Of a DNA stretch of 64,000 bases, positions 45,254 to 57,400 are shown piece after piece. Each line of letters opens with the position of its first letter. Within the stretch, counting starts at the first letter, position 1. Location of the stretch: assembly GCF_003576645.1 (NCBI RefSeq), contig NC_044930.1, forward strand, positions 5,528,397 through 5,592,396, written 5' to 3'. Below the pieces are notes generated by a model. That model searched no databases and was not told the origin of the DNA. It saw nothing but the letters and a program-made list of their open reading frames with translations. The translations under genes and the position numbers were made by a program. This DNA comes from Ipomoea triloba. Its lineage: Eukaryota; Streptophyta; Magnoliopsida; Solanales; Convolvulaceae.

Positions 45254-46939
45254 TACACTAGATAGCTTTCACACCGTACACTAGATAGCTTTCACACCGT
45301 ACTTACACTAGATAGCCCTCTTCTAAGTGAACCATATTAAAAATGTACTTTTTATTTATGTTCCACACATCTATGTGGACCATGGTCCATGCAATAATGA
45401 TTGCTGATTTCATCAGCCTATAAACGCTGAAATAGTTGCGTAGAGGAATGAAATTGGGCTTGAAAAAAGAAGGGCCGAGTTGTTGGAATGGGCCAGACCC
45501 ATACGAGTATCCAGGCTGTAAACAGAGCAACAGTCGTTGTTTATGTATACCAGAATGCGACGTTTACAGCTTTTCTGTCAAACTTGTAGTTCCTCTTCAA
45601 TTCATAAATGAACCCAACGTTATTTATAATCGAAATGTAGCTTTAATTTGCTTCTGAAAGACGTTAAAATCAAGACATCTCGTGTGTCCCGTGATCCTCC
45701 AAGAATGTCCGGAGATTCAAAAATATAGGATAAGGCCCTTTTGCTTTAATCAAGAGCTCTTGTTAGAGCATCCTTATTAATGGAGTTTTTTTTACAGTAA
45801 TTGAGGAGTTTTTGTAAGTGTGATTAGGAGAGAGAAAATGTGAAGAAATGAATAAAAAAACAAATTTGATTTTTTTTTAAAAATAATAAAATGTCAGAAG
45901 TCAGGCGCACCTGACGCGCACGCACGCGTGTGGCGGCTGGCCTAGTGCTCCAAATGTTAGAGTTACTATTCCAATATTTCCTTGCTTGCAGATGATTCCC
46001 TTTCTTCTCTCACCTCTCATCTCTCTCCTCCAAGTCATGTGGCATTGTACTATGATCTCCAAAAAAACTACTGATGGCCGTGCTCTTAACTATATGCTAA
46101 AAGTATTACACTGCCTATGGTTTTTTCAATTTGAGGTATATATCTTAATATATGGTGTATTGGTGTTCATAATACCAGTGCTACTTGTACCAAATATAAG
46201 TTAAAAATCTTTAGGAAAGGTTTTGATTTGCACCGGATACGTTCTCATAAAATCGAGTACAAGCCAAAACTATGTTCAAATCACTTTAGAGTTGCAACTT
46301 GCAAGAGTACAAACAACATAAATGGTCATCGGTACTTTAGAATTTATACACACACCTCAATTATTTTGCATGGAATTGTAGATTAATAATCTTATGGGTT
46401 GTTAGGTTGGACGGATAAGTGCATAATTTATACATTTTTTGCATCATTCTTTTAAGTTTATTTTGTATGTTTGTTCTTGACTTTAATGGACTAACTTATC
46501 AATTTTGCATGTTTTAGCTATCTTTTGAGGCTATTTTTTTTTTTTAAATGTATTTGTTGATTAAAGTGCCAAAATTGGGTAACTTATGAAGTTAACAAAA
46601 TGGCTAAAACACTCTTTAATGAGTCTAAAATTAGTATTTTGAATGGTCTTGATCATGGGGGTAAACCAATGTAAAAATGGAGGAAAAGTGAGCAAAGTTG
46701 TAATTTTCGTGCAAAGTTGAAATTCCTTTCACCCTAATCCGCTTCGACGAGCAGTTGGTTAAAACACAAAGCCTTATGATATAAAATTACGATTACTACG
46801 ATTATTTTAAAAATACCACCGATTAAAAGTTAATGTCCATGTAAGTAAATATTGCTCTAATTGTTTGCAATTAAGGATGTGCAGCAATTTGTTTCATGAT
46901 ACAAAAAATCTGTTTATGTTTATTTTAATGTCCGTGTAG
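45254..46939. other. Intergenic DNA with repeat fragments
   Basis: About 45254-45340 is a scrambled repeat of cactagatagctttcacaccg. About 45766-45970 is a repeat with a GC-rich core (gacgcgcacgcacgcg) related to 13084-13330 in the opposite direction. About 46410-46530 begins ggataagtgcataatttat and may be another LTR fragment. No gene is supported. Confidence 0.5.
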
Positions 46940-47052
46940 TATCTATTTGTAGCTACTTAAGCACAAAGAGTCAATAGGTGCTTCTACTGAAACTTGATCC
47001 CACTTCCTTTCATGTAAGAGTGTAAATTGAGTGCCACTAGACCACAATGTTA
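46940..47052 (-). mobile_element. SINE fragment (TGTGGTCTAGTGGCAC family)
   Basis: On the minus strand it reads TGTGGTCTAGTGGCACTCAA with an A-box-like TGGTCTAGTGG and a B-box-like GGGATCAAGTTTC, ending CTACAAATAGATA. A related copy is at 63623-63727. Confidence 0.65.
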
Positions 47053-49131
47053 GTCGGAGATTTGGTTTGCCATATTCGTTCCGTCCAAGAGCCGCACAAG
47101 GTTCTGCTGCATCGCTGTTTGAACAAACGTGATTCCAATCATTGTTGTCTGTCTGTCTTAAAGCGGAAAACCGCAAACGTTCCGCGTAAAGTACAGGAAA
47201 TAAAGTTCCGCTGACAGATGGCAGCTTAGCCGAATCTACCGGCGCCCATTTTCTCTCTTACCTTATTATATGATTTTTTTTTTAATAATAAAAATCTCTT
47301 TGATTTGGGCCACTAAGGAAAATCACAATGATCGTTAGTTGACTGGAAAATGGTCCCACGCGCACATATTCTCCACCGCTTATATTTCGACACGACTGAT
47401 TATGTATTACCAGTACACCCTACTGGGCTTCCTACACCAAACAAAGTTGGGTTAGGCAGCCCTGTTTTTCCTTAATTTCTTTTGTTTTATTATTATTTTT
47501 ATATGTTAGATTAAGAGTGGGGGTAGTCTAACACAAATTATTATTATTAAATATTCACACCAAACTTCAAAGTCTTACTAATTTTGCACACACTCATGTA
47601 AATTAATCATTTGAACAAATCAATATGTTAAAGTTGATCAAATTCGCAAGAGAAAATTTTAAATATAACCAGAAAGTTTCACACATAAAAGTTAAATTGT
47701 ATTAAGTTCTTGTTCTCGATCTAGAGAATGTTGACTAGAAATGAACTCGTGACTTTTTTTTACGAGAATCATACTCTGGTCAGATCATAGTCTTCATGTG
47801 TTGTACATAGGGGATGAGAGATTTTTCCTATACATGTTTTCAGTGAAATTCGAACTCCACACTATTGTCCCCCGTCATAATGTTTAAATCAGATGACGAA
47901 CTAACTACAATAAGCATCGGGATTCTATATAAGATTTTTATTAGTATATGTGAAGGAGTTGAAATTAATCATACGATAACAAAATCTAAAATCACAAGCT
48001 AAGTTATATAGCTAAACTATAGGGTACTCTTTAGCTTCCGCATACAAGTTAAAATGAAGTTAATTAAAAAAAATCACTGTCAATTAATTACTCGAATCAA
48101 AATTGTATTGCGTGCAAGACCGGAAAGAAAGTCAACCGTGTAGTGAATCAACAAGTGAAATTAATCTTGACTTAGAAATGTCCTACAAACACGTTTTGTC
48201 ACCTACTTCAAAAGGAAAAATAGGTTGTCCTTTACGTCAATTAAGATTTAAGATCAAGAATAAAATTGCCGGCATGGGTAACTCAATTAGTCATAGGGGT
48301 GAAGTTTGAGAAGAAAAATTGAACATCGAGTGTGACAGTGTAGAAGCAACCTCTCAAAGTAAGGAGTCCTTGTACTCAGTAAACAAATGTCTAGCTTATG
48401 TGTTCAATTAAGTTATCATGATTTGTATCTTCCCAGATACTTTGTCGAGCCGTGTCGAGGGTGAGGATCGAGAATAACATCCAAGGCTAATTACTTATCC
48501 CAATTTAATTCATAACAAAATCTCATTGCTTTTCTCCTAAATCAAGGAAAGGTAACTCAAATTAAAGGAAATCACATAACATAAAGCTTACGTTTATGCC
48601 AAAAATATAAAAATACACTCATATGATACCTTTTTTTCAAGTTTTGTTGCATACCACCCGCCTTACAAAATGATAATAATAGTCCGAGCAAATTCAGTTA
48701 ATTTTTGTTAGTTGTAGTGTATTACTTGTATATTGTTTGCTTAATTGAGTGAGATGGATGCACAAGAAATTTGCAAAAGAAAATCTTAAATTAACTTATA
48801 TAGATTGTTTTTTTTTGAACTCTTACATTTTCTTCTTATATAAGCAATAGGTCATCCGCTAATATACTTTAATTTCATTATTGAGACATCATTAGTTTGC
48901 ATAACTGTAGCAGGTTGCAACTTTAGAAAAGTCTCCCATTATGTAAATAGTATAAGAGACCAAGTCAAAGCAGAAGTTATACCTTTAGGACGAATTTTAT
49001 GACGTTACATAGATAATAAATATAAATGGAGTGATTAATTTATTAGGGAAAAATTATATCTTTAGTCTCACAAATTGTAAATCAAGTGTAGTAGATTTAA
49101 TTAATTAATTATTCATGATTTGAATTGAGTT
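47053..49131. other. AT-rich intergenic DNA
   Basis: No gene or RNA is recognised. A 68-codon open frame at 48103-48309 has no known motif and is probably chance. Confidence 0.5.
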
Positions 49132-49139
49132 GTTAGTAC

Positions 49140-49239
49140 CAGGGCAGGAGCCAGTCGGGTGGTGGGGCAGCTTCCCCCACCTCACCTCACTCCTAATATA
49201 TAAGGGACCCTAGTATGTATGTATGTATATATGTATATC

Positions 49240-49270
<31 letters not shown>

Positions 49271-49494
49271 AATATTTTTTTGAAAGGAATATATAGTAAA
49301 TATTTAGATATAAGTAAATAATATAGATATAAATTATCTAAATATGAAGTAACTTAGATGGTTAAGTATGTATGTGCTGTATAATAGAAGTCAAGAGGAC
49401 AAATCTTCTTACTTGATTAATTTTTTCTTTCAAAATATCAATATTTGTTTTAATCTTTCGCCCAGACTGGATGAAATTTCTGGCTCCATCCATG
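49140..49494. mobile_element. hAT-type MITE, about 355 bp
   Basis: The ends are CAGGGCAGGAGCCAG on the left and, reverse-complemented, CATGGATGGAGCCAG on the right. Flanks gttagtac (49132-49139) and attagtat (49495-49502) match at six of eight positions, consistent with an aged 8 bp hAT target duplication. The interior holds a (TA)n run at about 49239-49266 and no transposase. Confidence 0.72.
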
Positions 49495-49502
49495 ATTAGT
49501 AT

Positions 49503-50145
49503 AAGCTTTATTATTAAGTTTCTCTAATACTCCGTAATATTCATTATAATGTTTATTTTTGTCCAAAAAAAAATATAGACAGAACATATTTATTACATAC
49601 CACTTTTTTTTTTTTCTAACTCAATTAATATAATTAAAATATAGAAATAGTTAAAGACGGAAATTCTTATATTATAATTCTCAATCATTTAGGTTCTTCT
49701 TATATCATTAGGAAATAATATATTGATGCCTACCTGGAACTAAGATTGTGTTAGAACAACGATTAAAGTTGCAGTATTTCACATAAATAATTGTAAAAAT
49801 GAAGCAGTGGGACATGGGGAATATATTTATGGGTGGCCTGGGACCTAAATTTTTCAATCAACTTAGATTCTCAAATTTTAACATATGTATACTAGGATGT
49901 TTCCCGACCATTGCTCCGACAATACGCCTTGTTTTTTGTTTTTAATTTTATTTTATTGTCTGTTGATGATTTTATTATAGTTGTTTGTTTAATCAAATAA
50001 ATGAGTTAAATTTATCAAAGCTCACTAATCGCAAAGTGATACTGTAGATAAGAAATTTTGTGATCAATTTTTAGCTCTGGGTCATTAAAAAAAAATAAAA
50101 TTATACGGAGCATTATGGTAACATTTTGATTTGTATTTTCCGTTA
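49503..50145. other. AT-rich intergenic DNA
   Basis: Nothing recognisable beyond homopolymer runs. Confidence 0.5.
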
Positions 50146-50399
50146 CTCCCTGTGTCTCATTTTATCTGTCCTACTTACTATTCATTGGCCAAATCAATTA
50201 TTTCTTTGTTTATTTTCTTTAGTATTTTTTTTACTTATTTTTGAATTTGATTTTTTGTGTTTAATAGTACTTTTAGTGTAGTTTCTAAATATATAAAGTT
50301 TGTATACTAATACTAAATTTAATATTATAAAAAATTAAATTAAAAATAACTCCAGTCAAGTCTCGTTAACGACCAGACACATAAAATGAAACAGAGGAG
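50146..50399. mobile_element. Stowaway MITE (Tc1/mariner type)
   Basis: The termini are CTCCCTGTGTCTCATTTTAT and the reverse complement of ATAAAATGAAACAGAGGAG, flanked by TA on both sides (50144-50145 and 50400-50401). The 254 bp length and the ctccct terminus are typical of Stowaway. Confidence 0.82.
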
Positions 50400-52972
50400 T
50401 ATTTAAAAAAAAAAAAAAATACTTCATTTCAATTACTTTTAGGATGAATAAATGGTGACACATGTAGGGTTATCACATAGTGTGACACTTTTTGAGAATA
50501 AAAGCATCGTTTAATGCAAAGCAATCTTTCTTCCACAGCCACAATTCCACAAAATACATAAGTTTGCTTCTCCTAGTCATTCCCCCTTTTGTCAAAGCCA
50601 TTTTCCTCCAAACATTTGGTTATTATTTGTTTGCTTATAATGATTAACACTTAATTTCCTATAGAGTAATATTGTACAACCCTCATATACTTCACTTCTT
50701 AATAAAGTGATATTATCTCATTAAATAACTATTTTTTAAATTAGTGGTGGGTTATCAATTCATAGCTATATCCAGAAAGGAAGATTAGAGGGAAAATTTA
50801 GAAGAAAAAAAAGCATTTTCTTATGTTAATTTTTTTTTCTTTGTACAACATCCGGTATTTCCATTGTACTAACAAAATTGCCTCTTACAATTTATTGAAT
50901 TTAACATGACGCACCCTAGCTTTATATATAAGAGTAGAATCTTAGACCTTACAGTAACGTTAAGCGTCTAGTTACGTACTGCAAATTACTGGATTTTATA
51001 TTCTTGATTTTAGGTGTAAAATTACAAAAATTAAGCTGAATAATATCATTGAGTTTATCTCACTTTTGACTTCTTGACTATAACAACGTGACATTATATT
51101 TTCACTTTTGGCCATCAATGTTGATTTGTTTTATTTCTTGTTATCGACTTAAAAAAGTCTCTACTTTTAATCCGAGACACTACATACACTTTGTAAAAAC
51201 TTCATATTTAAAGGCATTTTAGACTAAAAGTGAAACCATTTTTAAAGTCATGAGCTAAAATAGAACACATTACAATCGATGATTAAAAATAAAAATACAA
51301 CTATAATTAAAAAAACAAAATTGAAATTAATACTCAGTTACTTAGGGATTCACCTGTTGCAATGTTGAGCCAGTTGGTTGCTTCAAATTTGGAAAAAGCT
51401 TTGAGTCAACAACATTATTATTCCGATCCATTGGTATTCCTTACTGTATTTTAAAGTCACATTTAATTTGCTAGCTATACAACCTTCCAATATATTCTCT
51501 ACATTATTTTTCCTTCATACTTTACAAAATCTTTACTATTTCCTATAAGTTAAAAAAAAAAAAAACAACAACCCGTGAACAAATTCAGTTCTTCACATAT
51601 CTCTTATTGAACTAAATGAAATAAACATGACAAATATTAAAAAAAAAAACATTGATATAACTAATATGATAGACGCCATTGGTGACCATGATGATGATAA
51701 AAAACTTACAATGAATATGATAAATAAAGTTGTAATTCTTCCAGCCATTCAATTCCTTAATTTATTATTATTCTTACTCTTTTATTTTTAGTAGTTTTAT
51801 TTGCAGCTGATTTGGATTGGAAAATCATATCTTGATTCCTAATGTCAACTCTGAAACTTAACGGTGGAGTTTTAATTAACTTCTAAGGTCCATATCATGG
51901 AAAATAAAATATAATAAAATCCTAACGGATTCAACTTTGAGAAGAGTAGTCATGATAATACATATTGACCAATTATACTTCATGACGAAACTATTGCTTG
52001 TCATTTTACAATTGTAGAAATTTAAAAATAATAATTAATAAATTCTTCCATCTCAAAATTAGTTTCCCTTGACTAGACTCACAAATTTAGAGGCATATAA
52101 TTAATGTATTAACTAAATGATGCTTTTTTTTTTTCAATCAGTAAATTTATTTTAAAAATTTCTCCTCCTAATGTTGCTTCTCATAAAAACATTAGATATT
52201 TTAGGTAATAAAAGTATAAATGTTGTTGTACTTATAAAAATGAATACTTTTGTTTTTTTTAAAAAAAATCAAAATAATAAGCATACCAAATTTTTAGGAT
52301 CAAGGAGTTAAAAGAAAATTATTGGGACAAGATGAGACGGCACGTCTCAACCAACTTAACTACTAGTACGTGCTCTCACAAATTCGAGCCTCTACTTGAG
52401 AATGTATATATTATTCACTTTCTACATACAAACAAATATGATGTAAATTAAAGAATTATGTTGTCATTAAATTGTAAAAATAGAGTTTGGAAGTCAATAA
52501 TGAAAATTATGCTTTAGTTAAGAAATAATGATCGAGAAGTTGCAATTTTACGATGTTTTTCGATGTGTGTGGTTTTCTAGTATTATTAGTTTTCTACTTT
52601 TAATGAAATTTTGATGCCATGCATGATAGTAAAATATTAGGTGCCGTTTATTAAAATTATTATAAACTAATAGCAAGCATGCTCAAGTTTGTTGTTGAAT
52701 TTGTTAATTGTTTAATTGATAGATGTAAGTGATCACCTCAATGAAGTTATGTTAATTAGATTAACTTTTTGAATTTGTTATTAATGATTGAGTTGAGCAC
52801 TTCAATTCCTCAACTACCACCACGCACTCCTCTAAATCCGCCATGAAAAAACTTCACCATCATTATTGTTAGTTGACATCCACTCTCTATCTAGCTCTGT
52901 GGATTTCCAACCCTCACTACTATCACAAGTCTTCAAAAATCCATTTATCAACTCAACAAATTGTTTTTCCTT
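50400..52972. other. AT-rich intergenic DNA
   Basis: No gene, RNA or repeat border is recognised in this 2.6 kb. It has many poly-A and poly-T runs. Confidence 0.5.
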
Positions 52973-53097
52973 TTTCTTAAATTAATGAAAAGATTTTTTT
53001 TTTTCATGTGAAATACAAGAAACACAAGTTGTACTTGAGTACGAGAAACATGACTTGTATTTCACACGAAAAAAAATCTTTTCATTAATTTAAGAAA
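52973..53097. repeat. Long near-perfect hairpin
   Basis: The left arm 52973-53019 (tttcttaaattaatgaaaag ... gtgaaatacaag) and the right arm 53054-53097 are reverse complements over about 44-47 bp, apart from the length of a T run and one base. The loop is 34 nt. Confidence 0.88.
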
Positions 53098-53899
53098 CTC
53101 CATTAAAACTTGTAATTTTTTTTACAACAAACACAAATTTCAATGAAATTTTGTATAAAAATGTACAAGTTTTAACAAGGGTCTATTTTTTGTCTGACCC
53201 TCTCAATTTGTGTCCATTTTAGTCAATAAGCAATGTTTAATAGCTTGTAATAGATGTTTTTCTTCGGAAATTCTAATTCCCTAATTTGTTTAGGAAACAA
53301 TTATATAACATAGTTTCTTAATTGTATTAAAGGCTTGTAGTAGGACAAATGGATAATTGAACTCAACCCACGATTGGGGCGGTGTAGATGCTCTAGGTCA
53401 TTCGCTATAAGTTGTACTTACACAATATTTTATATCTTTAGCAAATACAAAAAAATTTTGTAATTATTCTTACTTTGATAAAAGAAAATTTTGCACTTAT
53501 TCTACCTTACCTAATTCACCCTATCGTTGCTAGTGCTGTGTAATTAGTATGACTAGTCGGTTTGCTACATTAACACCACCAACAAAAATATATTTAAAAA
53601 AAATTTGTAATTAGAAAAATATCTTGACAAAATAAACCAAAATAGCCAGCTATCTTGGTGCAGAATTACGAGTAATATTAATTCGCGTTTATAATTTATA
53701 GACTACTTTAATCATTTATGAGTACAGTATAATGTATTCTTAAGACATGATACAAACTATTTATTTTAAATGAATAACAAACAACCAAATAAAAAATTCT
53801 GTTATCAAACGGCATAATTGTGACTCTCTAAAGTGAAAAGTCACAGGCTTGAAATGAGCATTAACTCATTATACTTCTGAGAAAGTATATATAGACAGA
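53098..53899. other. AT-rich intergenic DNA
   Basis: Nothing recognisable. Confidence 0.5.
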
Positions 53900-53964
53900 T
53901 ATTATGTTATAATTGAGTTATGTCTAAATTTGAATTTTCGTGATCCTAAATTCAATCTTTTGAG

Positions 53965-54300
53965 AGAAATATAAGTCGGGGCGAGACATAATACCAACCG
54001 AGGGGATGAGGACGAAGTAAAAATGGATACAGTTTGCCCACCATTCCAGAAAGATATTGAAGTATAATGGCGTGTCGTCAACGGATATGCATTGAAAAGG
54101 CTACATTCCAACAACGTAAATGTCATGCGCCCAGCCGCCGACAAGAGTGGTGACGGACTAGTCTGGCGGAATGGCAATTTCTCCTTAAAACAAATGACGC
54201 GTGGCTTAGCCATTGATGACCCAACCACCGACGACCCGGAACCTAACTTCCGAAACATCGTCCTACGTTCGCACCGCCGCTGATCTCGACTGTTCCCCTC
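53965..54300. other. GC-richer island with coding-like composition, unidentified
   Basis: This stretch is markedly richer in G and C than its neighbours. It has open frames on both strands: plus 54092-54283, 63 codons, and minus 54258-53902, 118 codons. Neither matches a family I recognise, and no splice or start context decides between them. It may be an old gene fragment or a captured piece in a repeat. Confidence 0.35.
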
Positions 54301-54385
54301 CTTCTTAATCTGAACAAAAAAAAAAGGAAAAAAAGATATAAATTAAAAAATTTAATAAGACATTGATCTTTTATATTCTAAATTA

Positions 54386-54841
54386 GGGTCACACTTGTGT
54401 AAGACCGTCTTACGGATCCTTATTCGTGAAACGGGCCGGGTCGGGTCAAAGCACCATGCAAATTTCATACTTATATGTGCAAATCTCACACTTATATGCT
54501 CAAATATAACACTAATCAAAAATATAATTTTTGTTACTTATAAGAGAAAAAGTAATACATTTTTCATAATAAGTAATGTTGACAAATACCTCTCACTTAT
54601 AAGGACAAATATAATACTTTTGAGAAAAAATGTAATACTTTTAAATCGAAATGTAAAAGTATTGTATTTTCCCTTAAAAGTATTACATTTACCCTAATAA
54701 GTAACAAAAATTTTATTCCTGATTAGTATTACATTTGAGCATATAAGTATGACATTTGTGTATATAAGTGTTACATTTGCATCTTGGACCGACCCGACCC
54801 GACCCGACTCATGATGAGACGGTCTCACACAAGTTTTTGCC
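54386..54841. mobile_element. Mutator-type MITE, copy 1, 9 bp target duplication
   Basis: It starts gggtcacacttgtgtaagac and ends ctcacacaagtttttgcc. Flanks tctaaatta (54377-54385) and tttaaatta (54842-54850) match at eight of nine positions. The body is built from repeated gtaatact / agtattac motifs and a cccgacccgacccgac run. It is 456 bp and has no transposase. Confidence 0.88.
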
Positions 54842-56684
54842 TTTAAATTAAGGTATGTGTTGAGCCATTGAGATTATTACCCACAATTTATTGGATCAAA
54901 ACAAACAATATCAACAGACTAGTTGTTATTGATTGATAAGGTTAACACCCCACTACTAAATTATTAAAGTGAGCATTTTGTTCTCGATTGAGGAGGAGTT
55001 ACAAAGAGATCAGATCAATTAAACAATTTCAATAAAAGACAATTAAGACGATTATAACTAATTTTACGGCTCTAAAATTAATAATACAACAAACTAAATA
55101 ACTAATTTGTGCACTTGTCATACTCTTATTAGGTTAGTAAGATTTAGTAAAATTTATTGCTATGTATAAATATAAAAAGTTCCTATCACTACTTGTTCAC
55201 TACAATACAAATTTAGCTCTCAATCCACACACATGAGCTCGAGTAGGGGAAACCTAACAGTAAATTTGTTATTTATGGTCAAAGTACATAAAAGTCAGTA
55301 TATTATAATATTTTGCTCATTTTAGTTCTTTTACTTTAATTTTGTTAAATTTAGTCTATGTATTTTAAAAAATGATATAATTAAAGATAATAATAAAAGA
55401 TGTTAATGTAACCATTAACTTAACTAACATGGTGTTGACATAATCTCTCCACATTTTTTTTTGAAGAAACATAATCTCTCCACATCATGTATTTACATGC
55501 CTACTCATTTTATAAATATTTAAAATTAATTCTTTTTATCATCAATATATTACGTTAATATATCTAAAATAAATAATTACATACATGCCTACATCCACTT
55601 TACCAGACATTCATTTTGTCATTTTATTGCAAAGTATTATTAAATAACACAATAAAATAAGACATGTAAAACATTTTAAATTGATAATTTTTCTACTCTA
55701 TAATATTTTAACAATGAACATTTTTATATTTTGTATTGAAAATGCATATTACTTATTATTTTATTAAAAAAATAGTAACGTTAATAAAATTTTATTTATT
55801 TAATGCAAATGTTAATTTATTTTAATAAATTTACATGTATTTTAATATAAATTTTTAAAATTTTAATTGTTCAAATTTTAAATTTTGAATAAATTGAAAC
55901 ATTAAAATTTATTCTTCATTATTAATTTTTTATCAAAATAAATAATTTTTTATATTAATTAATATATTCTTTTTCTTATGAAACTTTTTAATACAAATGT
56001 AAACTTCTACAGATCTCATTTTATAATAGTATTAATGAACATATTAATGTAATATATATTAGTATGTAGTAGAAATAAGTAATTTTAAATATTTATAAAA
56101 TAATATATGAGTTGACATGTAAATATCAGTTACAACGGTTGAACCTATGACCTTTCACTTGAGTGGGTCACAATTATGCCGCTTGACTACAAGATCTTTG
56201 ACAACTAAGTTAATAGTATATTAACACCATTAACTATTATTTTTAACTATTATACCACTGAAACTTCTACGGTTATTTATAATCATCATTAATTGTATTT
56301 TTCTTGGATCAATATCACCTATATTAAAAGCTTGATCATCTGTTACATGCACACGATGGATTTAACAAGTATATGTAGGATAAATTCATTAGTTTAAAAT
56401 TTGGGTATAGATAAAATTTAGTTCCCATCTAACTCAAAATTAAAATTATGAGAAATTATACGATACTCATCATAAAAATGCTAATATTAGAAAATAGTAA
56501 GTGATAGAGCGTGGATCCATGCCCAAAGAGCACATGGAGGGATTCAAAGCGGGTTAGGAAGGGAAAGTAAGGAGATATCCCTCCCACGGATAGCTAGAAG
56601 TCCAATCTTTGGGAGTTTCAATTCCAATGTTTGGTATACATTGGAATTGAGATGGAATAAGTTGTATAAAGTCCAAAATGTCCA

Positions 56685-56714
56685 TTGTTGTTGTTGTTGT
56701 TGTTATTGTTGTTG

Positions 56715-56756
<42 letters not shown>
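56685..56756 (+). repeat. (TTG)n then (TTA)n microsatellite
   Basis: About 15 TTG-type and 10 TTA-type triplets in a row. Open frames across it are poly-Asn or poly-Ile artefacts. Confidence 0.95.
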
Positions 56757-56757
<1 letters not shown>

Positions 56758-57300
56758 ATGACAAGTATCTATTGGACCCATTTGCATATTCAAACCCCAA
56801 AAAATATAACATATTAAATTGAAAAGCACCCATCTACCGTATCTCTTGAACTAAAAAACACAAGCATTTGATTTTGGGTAGTCAAAAATTTTGAAGAGTT
56901 ATGCATATAAAGAATTCAAAGGAATATACACGAAAGTTGCTGTATATAAACAATGCATGTAAAGAATGCAAATTTTGAATAGTTGCTGCATACAAATATT
57001 TAAAGGAACATACACACAAAGGGAAGTCGAAGAATAATACACTTTATAATTTTGAAGGGAAGATTAGACATCAATTTTAGGTTAAAATAAGGGAGGGGTA
57101 ATTTTGTCTCAGTGTTATATTTTTTCTTCCTAAAATCCATGGAATTAAAATTCCCGGGGGGCCATGAGATTCTAATTCCATGAAAATGAGGGAATTGCAA
57201 TTCCCTCCAACCAAACGAAGAAATTTAGTTGCCTTCGGAATTAGTTGGGAATTTAGTGGGAAAGAAATTGTAATTTCCTCCAACCAAACACTCTGTAAGT

Positions 57301-57400
57301 GGTAGAGGACTGACCAAATGATTTGCTCCATTTACATGGGTGAGGATCAAACCCCAACCTCATGCTTAAGAGACGAGATGCTGAACCACCACACCAACCA
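57301..57400 (-). mobile_element. tRNA-like SINE fragment
   Basis: On the minus strand it reads GGTGTGGTGGTTCAGCATC, then GGGGTTTGATCCTCACCC, resembling A and B boxes of a tRNA-derived SINE. No poly-A or clear target duplication was found. Confidence 0.45.

Larger units (their letters stand above)
38299..45300 (-). mobile_element. SIRE/Maximus-type copia retrotransposon region, gag only, partly duplicated in assembly
   Basis: Read on the minus strand: LTR (44832-44034), a tRNA-Met primer site TGGTATCAGAGC (44031-44020), leader, gag, about 1.1 kb of 3' internal DNA, a polypurine tract CCAAAGGGGGAGAT (39127-39114) and a second LTR (39113-38299). The GGGGGAG tract before TGTTGG is typical of SIRE-like elements. 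No protease, integrase, reverse transcriptase or RNase H is found between gag and the second LTR. The gag sequence occurs 2-3 times around an N gap (42261-42906) and a single N (42025), which looks like unmerged contigs. DNA right of the right-hand LTR again carries the polypurine side of the element. Confidence 0.85.

Noticed and set aside
46940..47052. tRNA gene on the minus strand
   Set aside because: A- and B-box-like motifs are present, but no cloverleaf can be drawn and a diverged copy exists at 63.6 kb, so it is a SINE.
48103..48309. 68-codon open frame in the 47-49 kb spacer
   Set aside because: It has no domain, no splice partners and no composition shift; it is probably chance.
56554..56833. 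Poly-Asn and poly-Ile/Thr open frames
   Set aside because: They are translations of a trinucleotide microsatellite.
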